Assembly: GCA_002633025.1 (NCBI GenBank)
Contig: NMRB01000571.1
Span: forward strand, 75,492-139,491
Direction: 5' to 3'
Source of the DNA: Notospermus geniculatus
Lineage: Eukaryota > Nemertea > Pilidiophora > Heteronemertea > Lineidae
DNA: 64,000 bases
Shown piece after piece: positions 24,901-36,370 of the stretch. The translations under genes and the position numbers were made by a program. Each line of letters begins with the position of its first letter. The first letter of the stretch is position 1. The notes under the pieces are model-generated. The model saw nothing but the letters and a program-made list of their open reading frames with translations. It had not been told where the DNA came from and did no database searches.

Positions 24901-27900
24901 GCACGGATGACAATCAAATCTTGGTCTTCCACTCCGGCCACTCAGCTGTGACATGGACAAAAGCGCTTGTCAAAACTGCCAAGATAGGAGCCAGTGCTTC
25001 AGTCAAATTTCAACAGGATTCTTCACCGAAGACAAACGCAGCAACAAAACTTACAACACTATCGTATTGGGACTTTACTTCATTCTTCACACTCATAATG
25101 TCAAACAATACCCAACGTTTGCAAAGTAGCAATTCTTTTACGGCGCCCGGCCGCAGCTGGATCGGAGCTTTTTCAAAGCTTACCAATGTATTTAAGATTT
25201 AATAGGCTTACCATTCAATTTTGCTACACTATTAAAATTTTCTCTAAAGATGCTGTCTTCAAACGGGCTCGGAAGAGACGCTCCAACAATGACGCACATT
25301 CACGTTAGTGTGGTGTACAAAATGCTTTCATTAGGGCCCCAGCCTGCTGGTGACAGTTTTATTGTCCCCGTGATGTTTAACGCTTGTCGGGGATGAATGG
25401 CTCTGGTACAATTACAAGGCGACCAGACTCCGGCCGAGTACCGTACCGATGACTCTCATCGCGAAGTAAAGCACCACTGCCCTCCTCTTCAAGTTCCGAC
25501 TTGGTTAAGACGCGATGTAACAAAGATTGAATTGGGAGAAGACAGCGTTTTCAACAATATCACCCTTGTCTTTGTTGTGTCCACGCTACCATCTCTTCTG
25601 ATGAGGTAGGCAGTGATACGAGTCCGCCACTTGCGACAATAATACCTAGCAGTCGTCATAAATCAGGCGATTTGACAATAATTCCTGGATCTGGCATGAA
25701 TCGTTTCAATAGAAACCATTGCCAACGCAATTCGCAAATCCTATGAAAGCTAACGAGCATACGGCGTTGATTTGAAAGTTTGTTCAAACTTTTGCAACAC
25801 TCCGACAGGAAGTTTTCACTCAGCTCTCTTCTGATTGGTCCACCGCGCCAACAACCCCGCAGAAACAGCATAACGTGTTTCTGATTGGCTTAAACTTTGG
25901 AAATCTTCGACACCATTACATCGGGACAGCGACGATGATGAATGGCTGGTCAGAGCTGGTGGGATAGTGAATCCGTCGATAGCGTAACAACCTCCGCAAA
26001 TGATTATGACAGTGTCTAATGGAAACATGATATACGTCCCCCACACAGCTGGACGAGCCATAACAAATGATAGTGTCAAAAACATTTAACCACTTCTTTG
26101 AAAGTACAATGTATACGCAATTTGAAAAACGACCTCTCCGAGATTTTCTGTTTAGAAACGTGTTTCGTGACGGCATATCAATAAAATGTTGAGTTTGTCT
26201 CTGAGAGGGGTATTGTTGGTAACGTCGTTTTGGAGGCAAAGATGACGAATGACCGTTGTAATCAGAAACATGGGGCGATATGGACACAGATATCATAAAC
26301 ATTATATTTTCATCTTGTTCTTAAGGTATTGGATGCTGATTGTATTCGATAAATCATGTTTAGGGTGATTTTATGTACGCAATGTCTTTGTAGCTTCTTT
26401 TGGTGAGTCAGAGTGGAATTTATGAACGGGTATATCACGGAAGTACCAAATCAAAATGGCGGCCATGCTTGGAACTTTTCAAGAAAAGTTTGTCTGCGAA
26501 ATTTCATATTCGTGGGGTATCCGTGACTAAAATGCGAATCGACGGAGACATGGGACCTTTCAATCGTCGGTTTCTTTGGTCGAAATGTCAGTAGCGCCGG
26601 CCCCGCGACGTTTGGAACTCACTGTTTGGCATGTTTGTGTCTTAACTGCTCAGTATGTCACGATGCCCTCCTTGAGTCGTCATCTTGGGCAAACGCCAAG
26701 TGGTCTATCCAAACCTTCTTGATATCTCAGATTATTCCAAATATCACAAATGCATTTCAATTTATTTTCATATCCCAAATGTCGCAGTCTTTACTCTCGC
26801 TATAAATCATTTATTCTTTTCAATTTTGGCAAGCCCAGAACCAAAACCAATCCTCCTTTTATACGTAACACAATAGAATGTTCTAAAATGTTTACCCATC
26901 TCGGAGACGGGGAGTAAAGACCGTCCTTTTCGGGTTGAGAAATGCACATAAATGTGTTTGAAATGTGTGTTAACTTCAAAGAAATTTACATTAACAGTTG
27001 ATTTGTATTGTTAAACTGACAAGCGATTGGTTGCGGAGTCTCGAATCTTTCTTCTCACCTCGATTCGCTTGTTCAAATAACGATCCGGTTTCACCGATCC
27101 GTTTGTCACTTGGGGTGGCCATCATACGTCACGACTGGCCGGCCCTGCCTTCCGCTGTGTCGCCTCCAAGATGACCGATCGTCATCTGAAGTCGACTGTT
27201 TCCTTATTGTTAGCAAATAGCCTGGGAAATGTCACCATAGAAATGCAACCACTGGAAACAAGACATAAATGTCCGCTGATCCCCGGCGCGGAAAATCCCC
27301 GCATATTTCACCCGCCTCAGTGCGCGTGTCGCCCCTTCTTTTCGGCCGGGTTCGTGATTTATGAGGCACCACGCGGCAAATTGACCGTGCGTTTACCCGC
27401 GATTTGACTCGGGTGAATATAAACACCGCATCGGAGGAGGCCATTAAATCGATGTTCCCGAACACTAATGTTAAAAACATTATCAGTTAATCGAAACAAT
27501 AATCGAAAGTGATTCGGATGAGATGAATGCCAATATAATCTGTCGGCTCTTACCAACAACAATAGAAGGATGAGCGCTCTCTTCCATAAATACGATTTTT
27601 ATTGATTCGTAATTTACACTTTAAATTGCCCGTCGCGGGGGAAAAGAATTCTTGGCTTTTGAAGAGTCATCATATTATAGCTTCCACAATGAAAGAAGCA
27701 AGAACATTCCTATTGCCACTGGTGGTTGTCATGTACCAGATAGCGAGTTACTTTGTTCTCATCCACTTGAACAAATTACCAGGCAATAGATCTCGCTAGT
27801 TTCTCCAATCCGACGGAAGTTTCATCATGATTCGGCATCGGCGTTAGCTCCCCCTTAAGAACATCCTACATGTCGCCTTTATTCGCTAAATTGGCCGATG

Positions 27901-30900
27901 AAAGGGAAAGGTTATGAGTGGGGCTGGTTTTGGCATGGCAATTGTCAGCAAAGTAAATAACTCCGTGGCGGAGAAATAATCCGCCATAAGATAGGATAGA
28001 GTACTTTATTTATAAATGGTAATCATCGGTCGATGACTTGGTAACTGGACTGTTTAGGCAGATATCGAGGTGGAGCGTTTTCAATTTGCCACGAGTGAGA
28101 GGGAGACATTTGTGATGTTGTAACAGGATGGTGTCGTCATATGTTGGAGTCGTCCGTGTGACCAGCTTCTTCAGCTCTGTAGGTTCAGGGTCGGGACAAT
28201 CCGTCAGGATTTGATCTGCAGAAATACTTGCCTTTTGTCTCTGAGATGTTTTCCTGCGTGAGCCTGGGGGCGAATAAAGTTTGACATTGAGCGATTCTGC
28301 AGGAAAGGCTCTTAGACCATACAGAGAAACAGTTCTCAAAAATACTTTCACAGCCATCTTCTATCACGAATATGTGGCTTATTACACTGCGAGTTTTTTT
28401 CGTGTGGCGACTTGAACCGCACCTGCACGGCAGATCCTGCTCTTCCCGTGCTTAAAACCGCGGGATCATGTTAAAACAGATTGCCTGGGTTTAACTTCAC
28501 TTCAGGCAGGAAGCAAGCGAAAAGAGACTAATATGTAGTACAGTTTCTCTTTCGGGTTTTCATTACTTTATCTTGAGGTACCGCGCATCAGAAATAAATG
28601 CTACAAGATGGTGCACGTTTAGATCGTTCAATTTGATCGTAAAAAGAACCTCTCATCTAAGACCATTCCAATATTCATCAAGGATTCGAAATGACTCCCG
28701 AGATGCAACGCAGGTCTCGTGCACCTGACCTGGGTAATAGAATCCCATTGGTCCGTCAACGGTGACGTCATGATAGACGAAGCCTTTTGTGACAAAGTCG
28801 ATATGGCGAGCTGTGTTTTCGAAACTTTGGCCGACACCGTAGACTACCGGTAGTAATCATGGGCAGTCAGTTACAGAATGGTTTTTAGAAAGAGGTTGGG
28901 CAGTAATCTATTTCAGTAACATGTTTAAAGACCGATTCCTGTATCCTTCTGTCTGTTATTACTGACAAACCCGAACAGTAAATAAAGCAATGATTCAATA
29001 TAAACAAACAGAAAGTACAGTTCGAATCAGTAGCAAATCTTCCCATATGAAACTCGTTAACAAAAAATATACACTAACCTTTCGTTGGGTATCGTGTGCC
29101 CTAAACGCAGTGCGAATGGTTATGATAGGGATCCAGTCAGCATCTTTAGCCGAGGGGATATTGTCACCATCTGTGTAATTAGCTTTACCTTTGGTAGTTT
29201 TGACTTCCAGTTGCTTTTTGGCCAACATGTCTGTTTTTCAAGTTGAAACCTCTCTGACATGACTGGGGAAGATTGGAAGTAAACGCGCCCACCGCACTGT
29301 ACGGATGTGTTGTGGACGTGGGACGTTGTTGTTTCCGTACCAAGTAAGGAGGGGCAATGTGAGGTTTAGGTGGATTTGTCTGTCTGGCATCAGCTTCGAT
29401 CCTTTCCACTGGGAGCAACGCCTAAACCCGACATCACCACTGCCCTCTTTCTCGTCCAACGGCGGACGCCTTCGTGCGGGTCTGCACAAGCAAGATGTGT
29501 TTTCATTCGCCAAACTTCAGTTTCATGAGCTTTGGTGATGCTTGGGGTATAATTCCTCCAAGGGTGATGCAAAGCGGCCACCAGTCGCAGGTCCCGATGG
29601 AGCCATGTGGGCCTCGCCGACGCCCTGTGCGTGGCAGAACTGGCTTGTCACACCGACCGTGGTCGGGGTAGGTGTCGTTGACCGGACTGGCATTCTTTGG
29701 TGGCTGATTTCACTAAACAAAAGTTATGCTCTTTTCAGCACTTTTCCAGCTCACAAGGTAAATTAGCATCTGTCTTTCACTGTTAACACAAAACCTTTAT
29801 CTTGTGGCGAAAAAGCTGGCGCCCAACTGGGTTCACCGCCTAAAAACTTGGAATGTAAGTGATGGAGCACTCGATATGCTTGTATCGGTAGGGTCGTATC
29901 AGATGAGTCAAACAACAAACCATTATCATCAGTTTCACCGTTCAGTTTCGATCATGAAACCCCGCCGTGGTCGTCAATAGATAACGCCGAAACCCCGTCT
30001 CAAGAAGGCAGAAATGAAGACTCTCCTACCTGTGGTGGGTTCCATGGAATAACAATTACAATTAGGAAGTCACATGACCTGATCGGGTGCTTCAAAAGCC
30101 CAGACGCAGTTTGAATCAATTAGTAAGGCGAAACGAAGCAGTAACGTCAATATTTTCTGTAGCCACGCTCCGATTTGGCGAAGAGGATACCCCACCCACC
30201 TCAGCGGACCAACTTCCCTTCGCTTCCTCCCAAATGCTCCGACTCAAGCTGGGCGATAGGGTCTTGTACCTGATCCAAAATGGCCACACAATCACAATTA
30301 AAATTCATCATCGCCTATTCTAAAAGTGCTGCTTCCGTAACATCGCTGCTTCCAATGTCGTATTACAAAGATGATGGTTACCCCCCTCCGTTTGCGAGGT
30401 GTTGATCTAACGTGATGGGAGTGATTTCAAAGAGACCTCATAATGTCTGTCCTGCTGGTAAAGAGCCACACTCTATTCGTCATGAGTGGTTTCTTGTCTC
30501 ATTCTCACATTTCAACTGTGATAAACCCGTATTTCCTTAACTTTGTTTCACAAGTTCACCGTCGTTGACAAACTTCGTCGATCGCAAATAAAGCCCCAAA
30601 GTTGAACGACAACGGTTGGCTGTAACGCGCAGTGTCTCAACATTAGCCTACCGCCATCCTCAACTATTTATTCAACAAATACATATTCGATACTTACTGA
30701 AATGAATTGCTGTTGTTGTCTGGGGGCAGACCCCTTGCCGATTCGAACCTTTTGAAGTCCAATGTGTGTGGCTTCATTCACCACGATCGTCAAGACCTCC
30801 AAAGGTTGAAACAGTTATTAGTCTTGGCCACCATTGCTGCTTTTGTAGCTTTTTGTAACTCTTTCTCGAAGAATATTACGATTCTGGAAACGTTTGACAC

Positions 30901-32733
30901 CGTAAAATGATGATTAGGTACATTTCAATGAGCCTTGCGATGCCAAATAAGTTTTCGTTTGTAAACCTGCTGGGCCTAAACAACATTCCGCCTCTTTACT
31001 TTGCAACGGTTTCCCGCGTGATTTTCACTGGCGCCGACTTCCTTTTTCCCCTGCAAATAAACTGGTGAAGGGCCTGTGGAAACCACCGTCAGATGTTGAG
31101 GGGTTCTCAATGCTCGCTACCTCCGTCACCGCGAGTGACGAGGGAGCAGGCGCTAGGTCCTCATATCGTGTTGCCCTTTGTAACGGTGCATTGGATTGGC
31201 GATACATCTTGCTACCGATCACTTCCTCACCAATAGGCCCTCAGCGGTCCTTCTCCCTCCAGCCCCCGGTCAGGATCCATGTTCTTGTTCATTTCAGTGC
31301 TAAGTCTATAGAAGTGATCGAACAAACGGTTCTGTGTGAAATATTTTTTCCTCAGGTGATATTTGGGAGCGGAATTCCAGCTGTGTTTAGCCAGTTTCTT
31401 ATCGCTGGCCTTTCTTTAAGAATGAGTGATGTGTTGCAACTTAAACTTGCATTTTTCCTCCATATGTTCTATATCTGATTACTCTTGGTGGATCAGCAGC
31501 CACGGGGTGGGCTAAAAGTTTCACAGTCGCATATTCAAGTTAATAGAAACAATGCTTTTTCAACCAACGCTGCTTTGCCATTTCTGCATTTTGGTGTTGC
31601 ACTTAAACTGAAAGAAGAAAGTTCTTCTGTCAAGGTGATCGCAAGGAGGTAATTTTAATCGGAGTTGAGACACTTCTTGGATGAATCAATCCTACATGTC
31701 CATGTACATACAATGTACTTGCACGCAAATGCCGACTTCGCCAGCAGTTCAACTACAGACCACACTTCACGAATGTTAATTTCTTAATTTCTATATTCCA
31801 GGTTTATCCAAAGGTCATTTTATTTCTAACAAGCTCTTCCAAAAGACTAATTCGTCAGTGGATGATTCAACAATTCTATTCTTGTATTTTTCAGACGCCA
31901 AGCGCCTGCGGACAGACTCCAGTAACGCTAGTCAAGGCAGTCAGTCCCCAAGTCCGTCAGGGAAGTCACTGGCAAGCCCGGCCGGAAGTGACGTCGAGGA
32001 CAATGACAGACAGACAGTTCCAGAAGACAAGATCGATTCTCCTAAACCGTCGACGCCATCTTCTCCACCATCGTCCAATCAGGATCCAGATACGTCGTTC
32101 ACAGCGCCCTCTACTAGGATTATGTCACCACCAGGGCGGACAGAGCCGAGTGAGGTCCGTGTGCCCGGCCCGTCGCTGTATGGCCACCACACCAGTCATC
32201 ATACAAGTGCCAGCATGATGCAGGCGCTTCACAGAGACAGCCGGGACAAGCGTCCGCCAATCGAAATGCTAAGCCGGGTGTTCCCGCATATGAAACGCAG
32301 TGTCCTTCAGTTGATATTACAGGGATGTAACAATGACGTGGTGCAGGCGATTGAGCAAGTGTTGAACAACCATTCAGAGACTGCTCCAACTCCGCCGGCG
32401 GCACACTCTGGCCGGAGCGCCATCAACCACAAACCATACGCCACTACCGCGCCAGCGACAGCAACAACCACAGTCAAATCGGCTTTCTCACCAATCAACA
32501 ACGTCGGGAACAATTTGAATTCGTTACAGCAGTACGCTTACGCTACGAACTCTCGGGGTTTGGCCTTTATGCCGTATGCTCCGAGCTTTTTGCCAAATTT
32601 ACCGGTCGGGGCAACGGCTTATAATTACGGCGCTCTCGCCAGCGCCTGCTCAACAGTCAAATCAAGTTTATACGGACTAAATCCCTATCTTTACGGAGCG
32701 CCATCTATAGAGAAACAAAATGGCAGCTGCTAG
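18963..32733 (+). CDS. DMRTA2: Doublesex/mab-3-related transcription factor, Dmrt4/5 (DMRTA) type
   Basis: Sequence-specific nuclear transcription factor. Two coding exons, 18963-19386 and 31895-32733, join in frame across a GT-AG intron (CAG-G before GTAAGA; TTTTTCAG before AC) to give 420 residues. Residues about 41-97 are a DM domain with the two intertwined zinc sites visible: Cys45, Cys48, His51, His60, Cys64, Cys69, Cys71 and Cys74, then the basic recognition helix ending in [18 protein letters not shown] linker rich in Ser and Pro follows, then a DMA domain at about 261-299 ([19 protein letters not shown], ending AIEQVLNNH). The DM+DMA pair is diagnostic of the DMRT3/4/5 group, and the DM flank [20 protein letters not shown] favours DMRTA1/DMRTA2. 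The ATG at 18963 is the first in frame upstream of the DM domain. Family members act in neural, olfactory and gonadal development; the role here is inferred. The symbol marks family, not strict one-to-one orthology. Confidence 0.95.
20788..20965. repeat. Near-perfect 178 bp palindrome
   Basis: Two arms of about 89 bases read as reverse complements around a centre at about 20876 (GTAGTTAC-G-GTAACTAC), with only about two substitutions and one indel seen. There is essentially no loop, so it could extrude as a cruciform. A partial third copy of the arm, in the orientation of the left arm, follows at about 20971-21016 (GAAGTTACACGCGTCTAAG and on). It is probably a young foldback transposon beside an older half copy. 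Confidence 0.85.
22570..22690. promoter_or_regulatory. Candidate intronic enhancer pocket (homeodomain-type cores)
   Basis: Within about 120 bases there are several TAATTA/CAATTAG-type cores (TCTAATTAGTGG, TTTAATTACACC, GGCAATTAGCG), a spacing unlike the flanks. These are generic homeodomain recognition sequences. The call is an inference from motif density only. Confidence 0.2.
22885..23250. repeat. Degenerate tandem repeat interrupted by a MITE
   Basis: Variants of a roughly 20 bp unit built on TATACCAAACGGTA (ATACCAAA, ATGCCAAAC, ATATCAAAC and similar) recur before and after the element at 23023-23176. The pattern suggests an old minisatellite into which the MITE inserted. Confidence 0.55.
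23023..23176. repeat. MITE, short copy of the 15061-15402 family
   Basis: The left end matches the left end of the 15061 element through the bases CGATAAACGTAAACGTTAAC and the following 50 bases. The right end reads CGTTTGATTTCTAAACCTCCC, its inverted counterpart. At 154 bp it lacks the extra palindromic block of the longer copy and so may represent the basic family form. Confidence 0.75.
27160..27520. promoter_or_regulatory. Candidate intronic regulatory pocket, CpG-rich
   Basis: This part of the DMRT intron is richer in CG dinucleotides than its surroundings. It contains forkhead-type TAAACA (in AATATAAACACC), a Sox-type AACAATAAT and several ATTA/TTAAT cores close together. No coding frame is recognised. 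The call rests on composition and motif density; conservation was not tested. Confidence 0.25.
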
Positions 32734-33897
32734 GACTTGTCACGTGATTGTCTAGGACTTGGTATTCAAATAATCGTGCCGCGGAACGGAATTCCTGTAC
32801 ATGTATTTCGTTCTCGCAATGAACATTCCGTAAGATCGCATTCAGGGCTCAACTCTTAAAAAATCATGTATAATACGTCAATAACTACACTGTCAAATGC
32901 CCACACAAAGTCGAGGTGCATTCCATGCATTCAGCAGAAGCCAAACTGCGATGGTTAGCTGCCTCAAGTCGATGGACGTGTTTAAGTCGAACGTTTCTAA
33001 ACATCGACTATTGCAAATACGGCCGATTTCGAGACAACAAAAGTGACAGTAGTCCTGACTTGTCTGCATGGAGTGTCGTTGTTTAAAACGGGCGCTTGTA
33101 ACGAAGTTGTGAGACCGAAACGATGACATGGGCGACAGAACAGCAGTCAAGTCAAGTTGACCGATCCAATCAGTGAATGCCGCACCATCTTCGGACGTTC
33201 AAAGTCGTGGTGGTATTCCTCGTCGTCCTCGTTTTGGTCCCACTTTAAGAGTCAGATTGTAAATTGAATCATAAATTATCAGAAAATTATAATATGTATA
33301 ATATGATGTACATGTAGATGTATTATATTTAGATGGAGGGTTTCAATGGTGCATGTACAGAATATGATATCAAGTAGGCCTAGTAGTCAGAGCTATGTAT
33401 AATATAGGCCTAATGTTGCTGGTCGTAGTCCTGAGACAGCCATGGTGTCCAACTATGCTGTTTATGACAGATCAGGAGAATATGGCTTTAGAAGCTGATG
33501 ATGATGACAAATCTATATCAGAATCTCTATCGCCGTCAGGACACGTTTCCTGGGGACGTTTTTCCCCGTCACACCAGGTCATGGTACGTTCTGTGTAAAG
33601 AGCGAAAATGGGGAGATTGATTAGGGAAAGCTGGAGAGATGGGGGGAATCTGAAAAGGTGGAAAGTGGTTCACATCGGCGCATCCTAAAATCAGGTCCTC
33701 TCAGCATCGCTTCCAAGCTCGCTGGGGAGCGATGCTGAAGAGTACATGATTTCTTCAGGATGGCACCGACGATATCGTTTTAAGTCCAAATCTTTCCTCC
33801 TCGCCGACCAATTTACGGAACGTTTGACAGCGTGGCAAGAAAAATGACAAAGCATTTTTTCTTCCGCATGGTCGGAGAAGAAGAATGTTTGTTCGTA

Positions 33898-34135
33898 AAG
33901 GGCGGCGCACACATGCGACTAAAATGGGGGCGACTACCGATGCGACTACTACGCCGCATGCGATAATTACCTTTGAGGTCGATCAGTGATGTCATCCGCG
34001 ACATCATTGATCTTCCAAGGAAGCATTTGTCGCAGACGAGTCAACAAAAACTAAAAATATGTTCAGTTGCTGCTGTGGTCGCAAGGCCGGTCGCCTAGAA
34101 AATCGCTCGAAAAATCGCAAGTGTGCGCCGCCCTT
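33898..34135. repeat. TIR element with GGGCGGCGCACAC ends
   Basis: Inverted copies of AAGGGCGGCGCACACWTGCGA stand at both ends, flanked by TA on each side (TAA/TTA reading is also possible). About 238 bp with no coding capacity. The structure fits a non-autonomous DNA transposon; the superfamily is not determined. Confidence 0.7.
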
Positions 34136-35136
34136 TAGTATGCAGGCCTACTATTTCGACGAGGTCTAGAGCTCTGTGTTAGCATTAGAGACTAGGTTTT
34201 GTAGAATATGTCGGAGAAAGTACGTGTAAAAAATGAATGCCGCCGCTGCTTGTCCTATAATGTAATCCAATTAATTTAATCAAATCACCCTGTTACCAAG
34301 ACAAAACAATGCCTTAAATGAGGTGCTAACGTTACATTCTTGGTACACTATCAATTATTAGTCGCTTTGTCAATTCCATTGGCTTGAGAATAGTGGATAA
34401 ACTGCTAGTAGCTGTAATTAACAAGCCTGGAATGGCATTTCTAAGAGGAAGAATGCGGCCAATAACAGTTACAAGTTTAATCCACAACGGGGAACCAGCG
34501 AAATGGGAAATTAAGAGAAAAGAAACAGTTTAATAAGAAAGATTGCATGTTCGACCTGATGGAAGGGTTTTTGAAGATCGCAGCCTGGTGGTAATTCCAA
34601 GCATTTCGACGAAATTCTGAACTAATGAAATTCATTTCATCCGAGAGGAGTTGATGAAATGCTAATGAGAGCTGCTGGTGTTGGCGGAATGGTAGTCCCG
34701 GGCCTGATTGTCCTGGCTGGAGTGCAACAGCTGTCTCCTTTTGGGGGGATGCTGTGTACGTTGTGCCCAGGGAAAGCTCAAAACTTGAATTACCCAGCTA
34801 TGGCTATGATCCTCTACCATACATAATAAAAAAATGCTTTCTTTGATATAGTTATGCTGTTACCCCATTCCGATTGCGAGGTAAGCTACGGATACATGTA
34901 TTCCTTGCTTACCGGGCCCTCATCCATCATGTCGGCGAGAACACATCGTCGGTTTGTCCTGATAGTTGGATGATAGCTTAGTCCTGAAAGTTTATTTTAC
35001 TAGCAAAATTTTCGGACGGAACAAAACCAAAAAGAGCAACAAACATCTTCTGGCTGCTTCTGGCTGCTAACTAATAAGCAAAATCATGTAGGCCTATACA
35101 GCCTCCTCCTTTTTGATATCGATAACTAAGGACTTT

Positions 35137-35177
35137 GTAATGTGATGTTACCGTTTTTACCGGTAACATCACATTAC
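35137..35177. repeat. Perfect 17 bp hairpin
   Basis: GTAATGTGATGTTACCG is followed by a 7-base loop and its exact reverse complement. It could be the remnant of a foldback element or, if within the DMRT 3' UTR, an RNA hairpin. Function unknown. Confidence 0.8.
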
Positions 35178-35536
35178 CGAGATAAAAATTAATTTTCCTA
35201 TTGGGGCGATCGATGGCTGTTAGGACACGTAGATAAGTAAATGATAGCCTCCGATATGAAAAGATGTCCCAGTGAAATGTTTAGATTTGTCGGCATTTTG
35301 CATGGTGTCGTTTCTTATTGTTGTTAGATAAAGGATGGCACAATTGGCCGGCGTTTCTCAAACGGTATCTTCTCAATCTCACGAAGACGTCAACAAACTG
35401 GGATGAATATTTTAACTCTAACTATAGTCTACCTTCGCTTTCTCCACCCTGCTATCATGTATTGACACTGGCGTTATTTTAGTCACTCTGTAAATGATTG
35501 GAGAAACCGTGTAAATATGAATTGTCAAATATCAAT

Positions 35537-35542
35537 AATAAA
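35537..35542 (+). terminator. Possible poly(A) signal for the DMRT transcript
   Basis: AATAAA lies 2.8 kb after the DMRT stop codon in AT-rich DNA. It is a candidate only; no transcript evidence is available and other hexamers may be used. Confidence 0.25.
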
Positions 35543-36256
35543 ATATTGTATTAAACATGATATGGGCTTTTAGTGTTCTTTTGATGTAGTGGCTTGAGAC
35601 TCTGTATTAGGCCAAATGGGAAATATTGTTTGTTTTTTGGAATCCGTCGGTCGGGTATTGAAAGCAGGGCACCTGAAGATGAGAGGAGGAACAAACATCA
35701 GTTGACATTTCTAAACAAGGATAACACTTGAGCAACGATGATGAATGTTGTCCCGTAAAGCAAAATACCCATTCTTGTGTCCTGAACTCCGAGGCCCCAC
35801 TTGGCTTGCTTTCGTTTGCACTTGGCTACTTGTCAAAGCACATGTAGCCACCGCTGTCACAGCTCAAACCAAAGTAAATACACCATCTCCTGGTCTGAAA
35901 GGACAGTCAGACAAAGTCAAAGAACAAGCATTTTAATGCATGTTTAGTGAGATGAAATATTCCTTACTATTCATGTCGTGTTTGTTGCCATATTTTCGGA
36001 GCCGAAACGGATGGTTGCTTGGCTGGGATCACCAAGGGGTTGTCCCAAGAAGGTCAGTCGTCGGGGATGCTGGGAACAGTAATCACCGGCAGCATCCTCA
36101 ATCATGATGGGGTAGTTGGAGTTGTATCAAAGTCGTTAGAAATTCTACCACGATAAGACTTGAAAACTTGCTGACGACGACTACGAGAACTGGCATCTAT
36201 ATCTACATGTACATGTATAAGGCATTACTCCACATGAGACTTTTTTTCCGCGCAAT

Positions 36257-36370
36257 TTGGCCCTATATGGGCAACTCAACCGAACGAATCTATGGGCAGT
36301 CATTTGTGGCGTTGGTCTCAGCGTCAGCTGTATGAAAACCAACAATGGTGAATTGCCCATTGAGAGCCAA
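36257..36370. repeat. Short MITE-like element, family with 13148-13248
   Basis: The left end TTGGCCCTATATGGGC and the inverted right end TTGGCTCTCAATGGGC pair imperfectly and match the ends of the 13 kb copy. About 114 bp, non-coding. Confidence 0.55.

Larger units (their letters stand above)
19387..31894 (+). other. 12.5 kb intron of the DMRT gene
   Basis: The intron separates the DM exon from the DMA exon and starts GTAAGA and ends TTTTTCAG. It contains a large palindrome (20788-20965), a degenerate tandem repeat carrying a MITE (22885-23250), and candidate regulatory pockets at 22570-22690 and 27160-27520. The longest open frame inside (24723-25202 plus, 159 codons) is not recognisable. 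No nested gene is supported. Confidence 0.85.

Noticed and set aside
24723-25202. 159-codon plus-strand frame in the DMRT intron
   Set aside because: Not recognisable and overlapped by another frame; no evidence of a nested gene.
31858-31894. In-frame ATG just upstream of DMRT exon 2
   Set aside because: The open frame continues upstream of the acceptor TTTTTCAG, but joining at the acceptor restores the DMRT protein in phase, so those codons are intronic.
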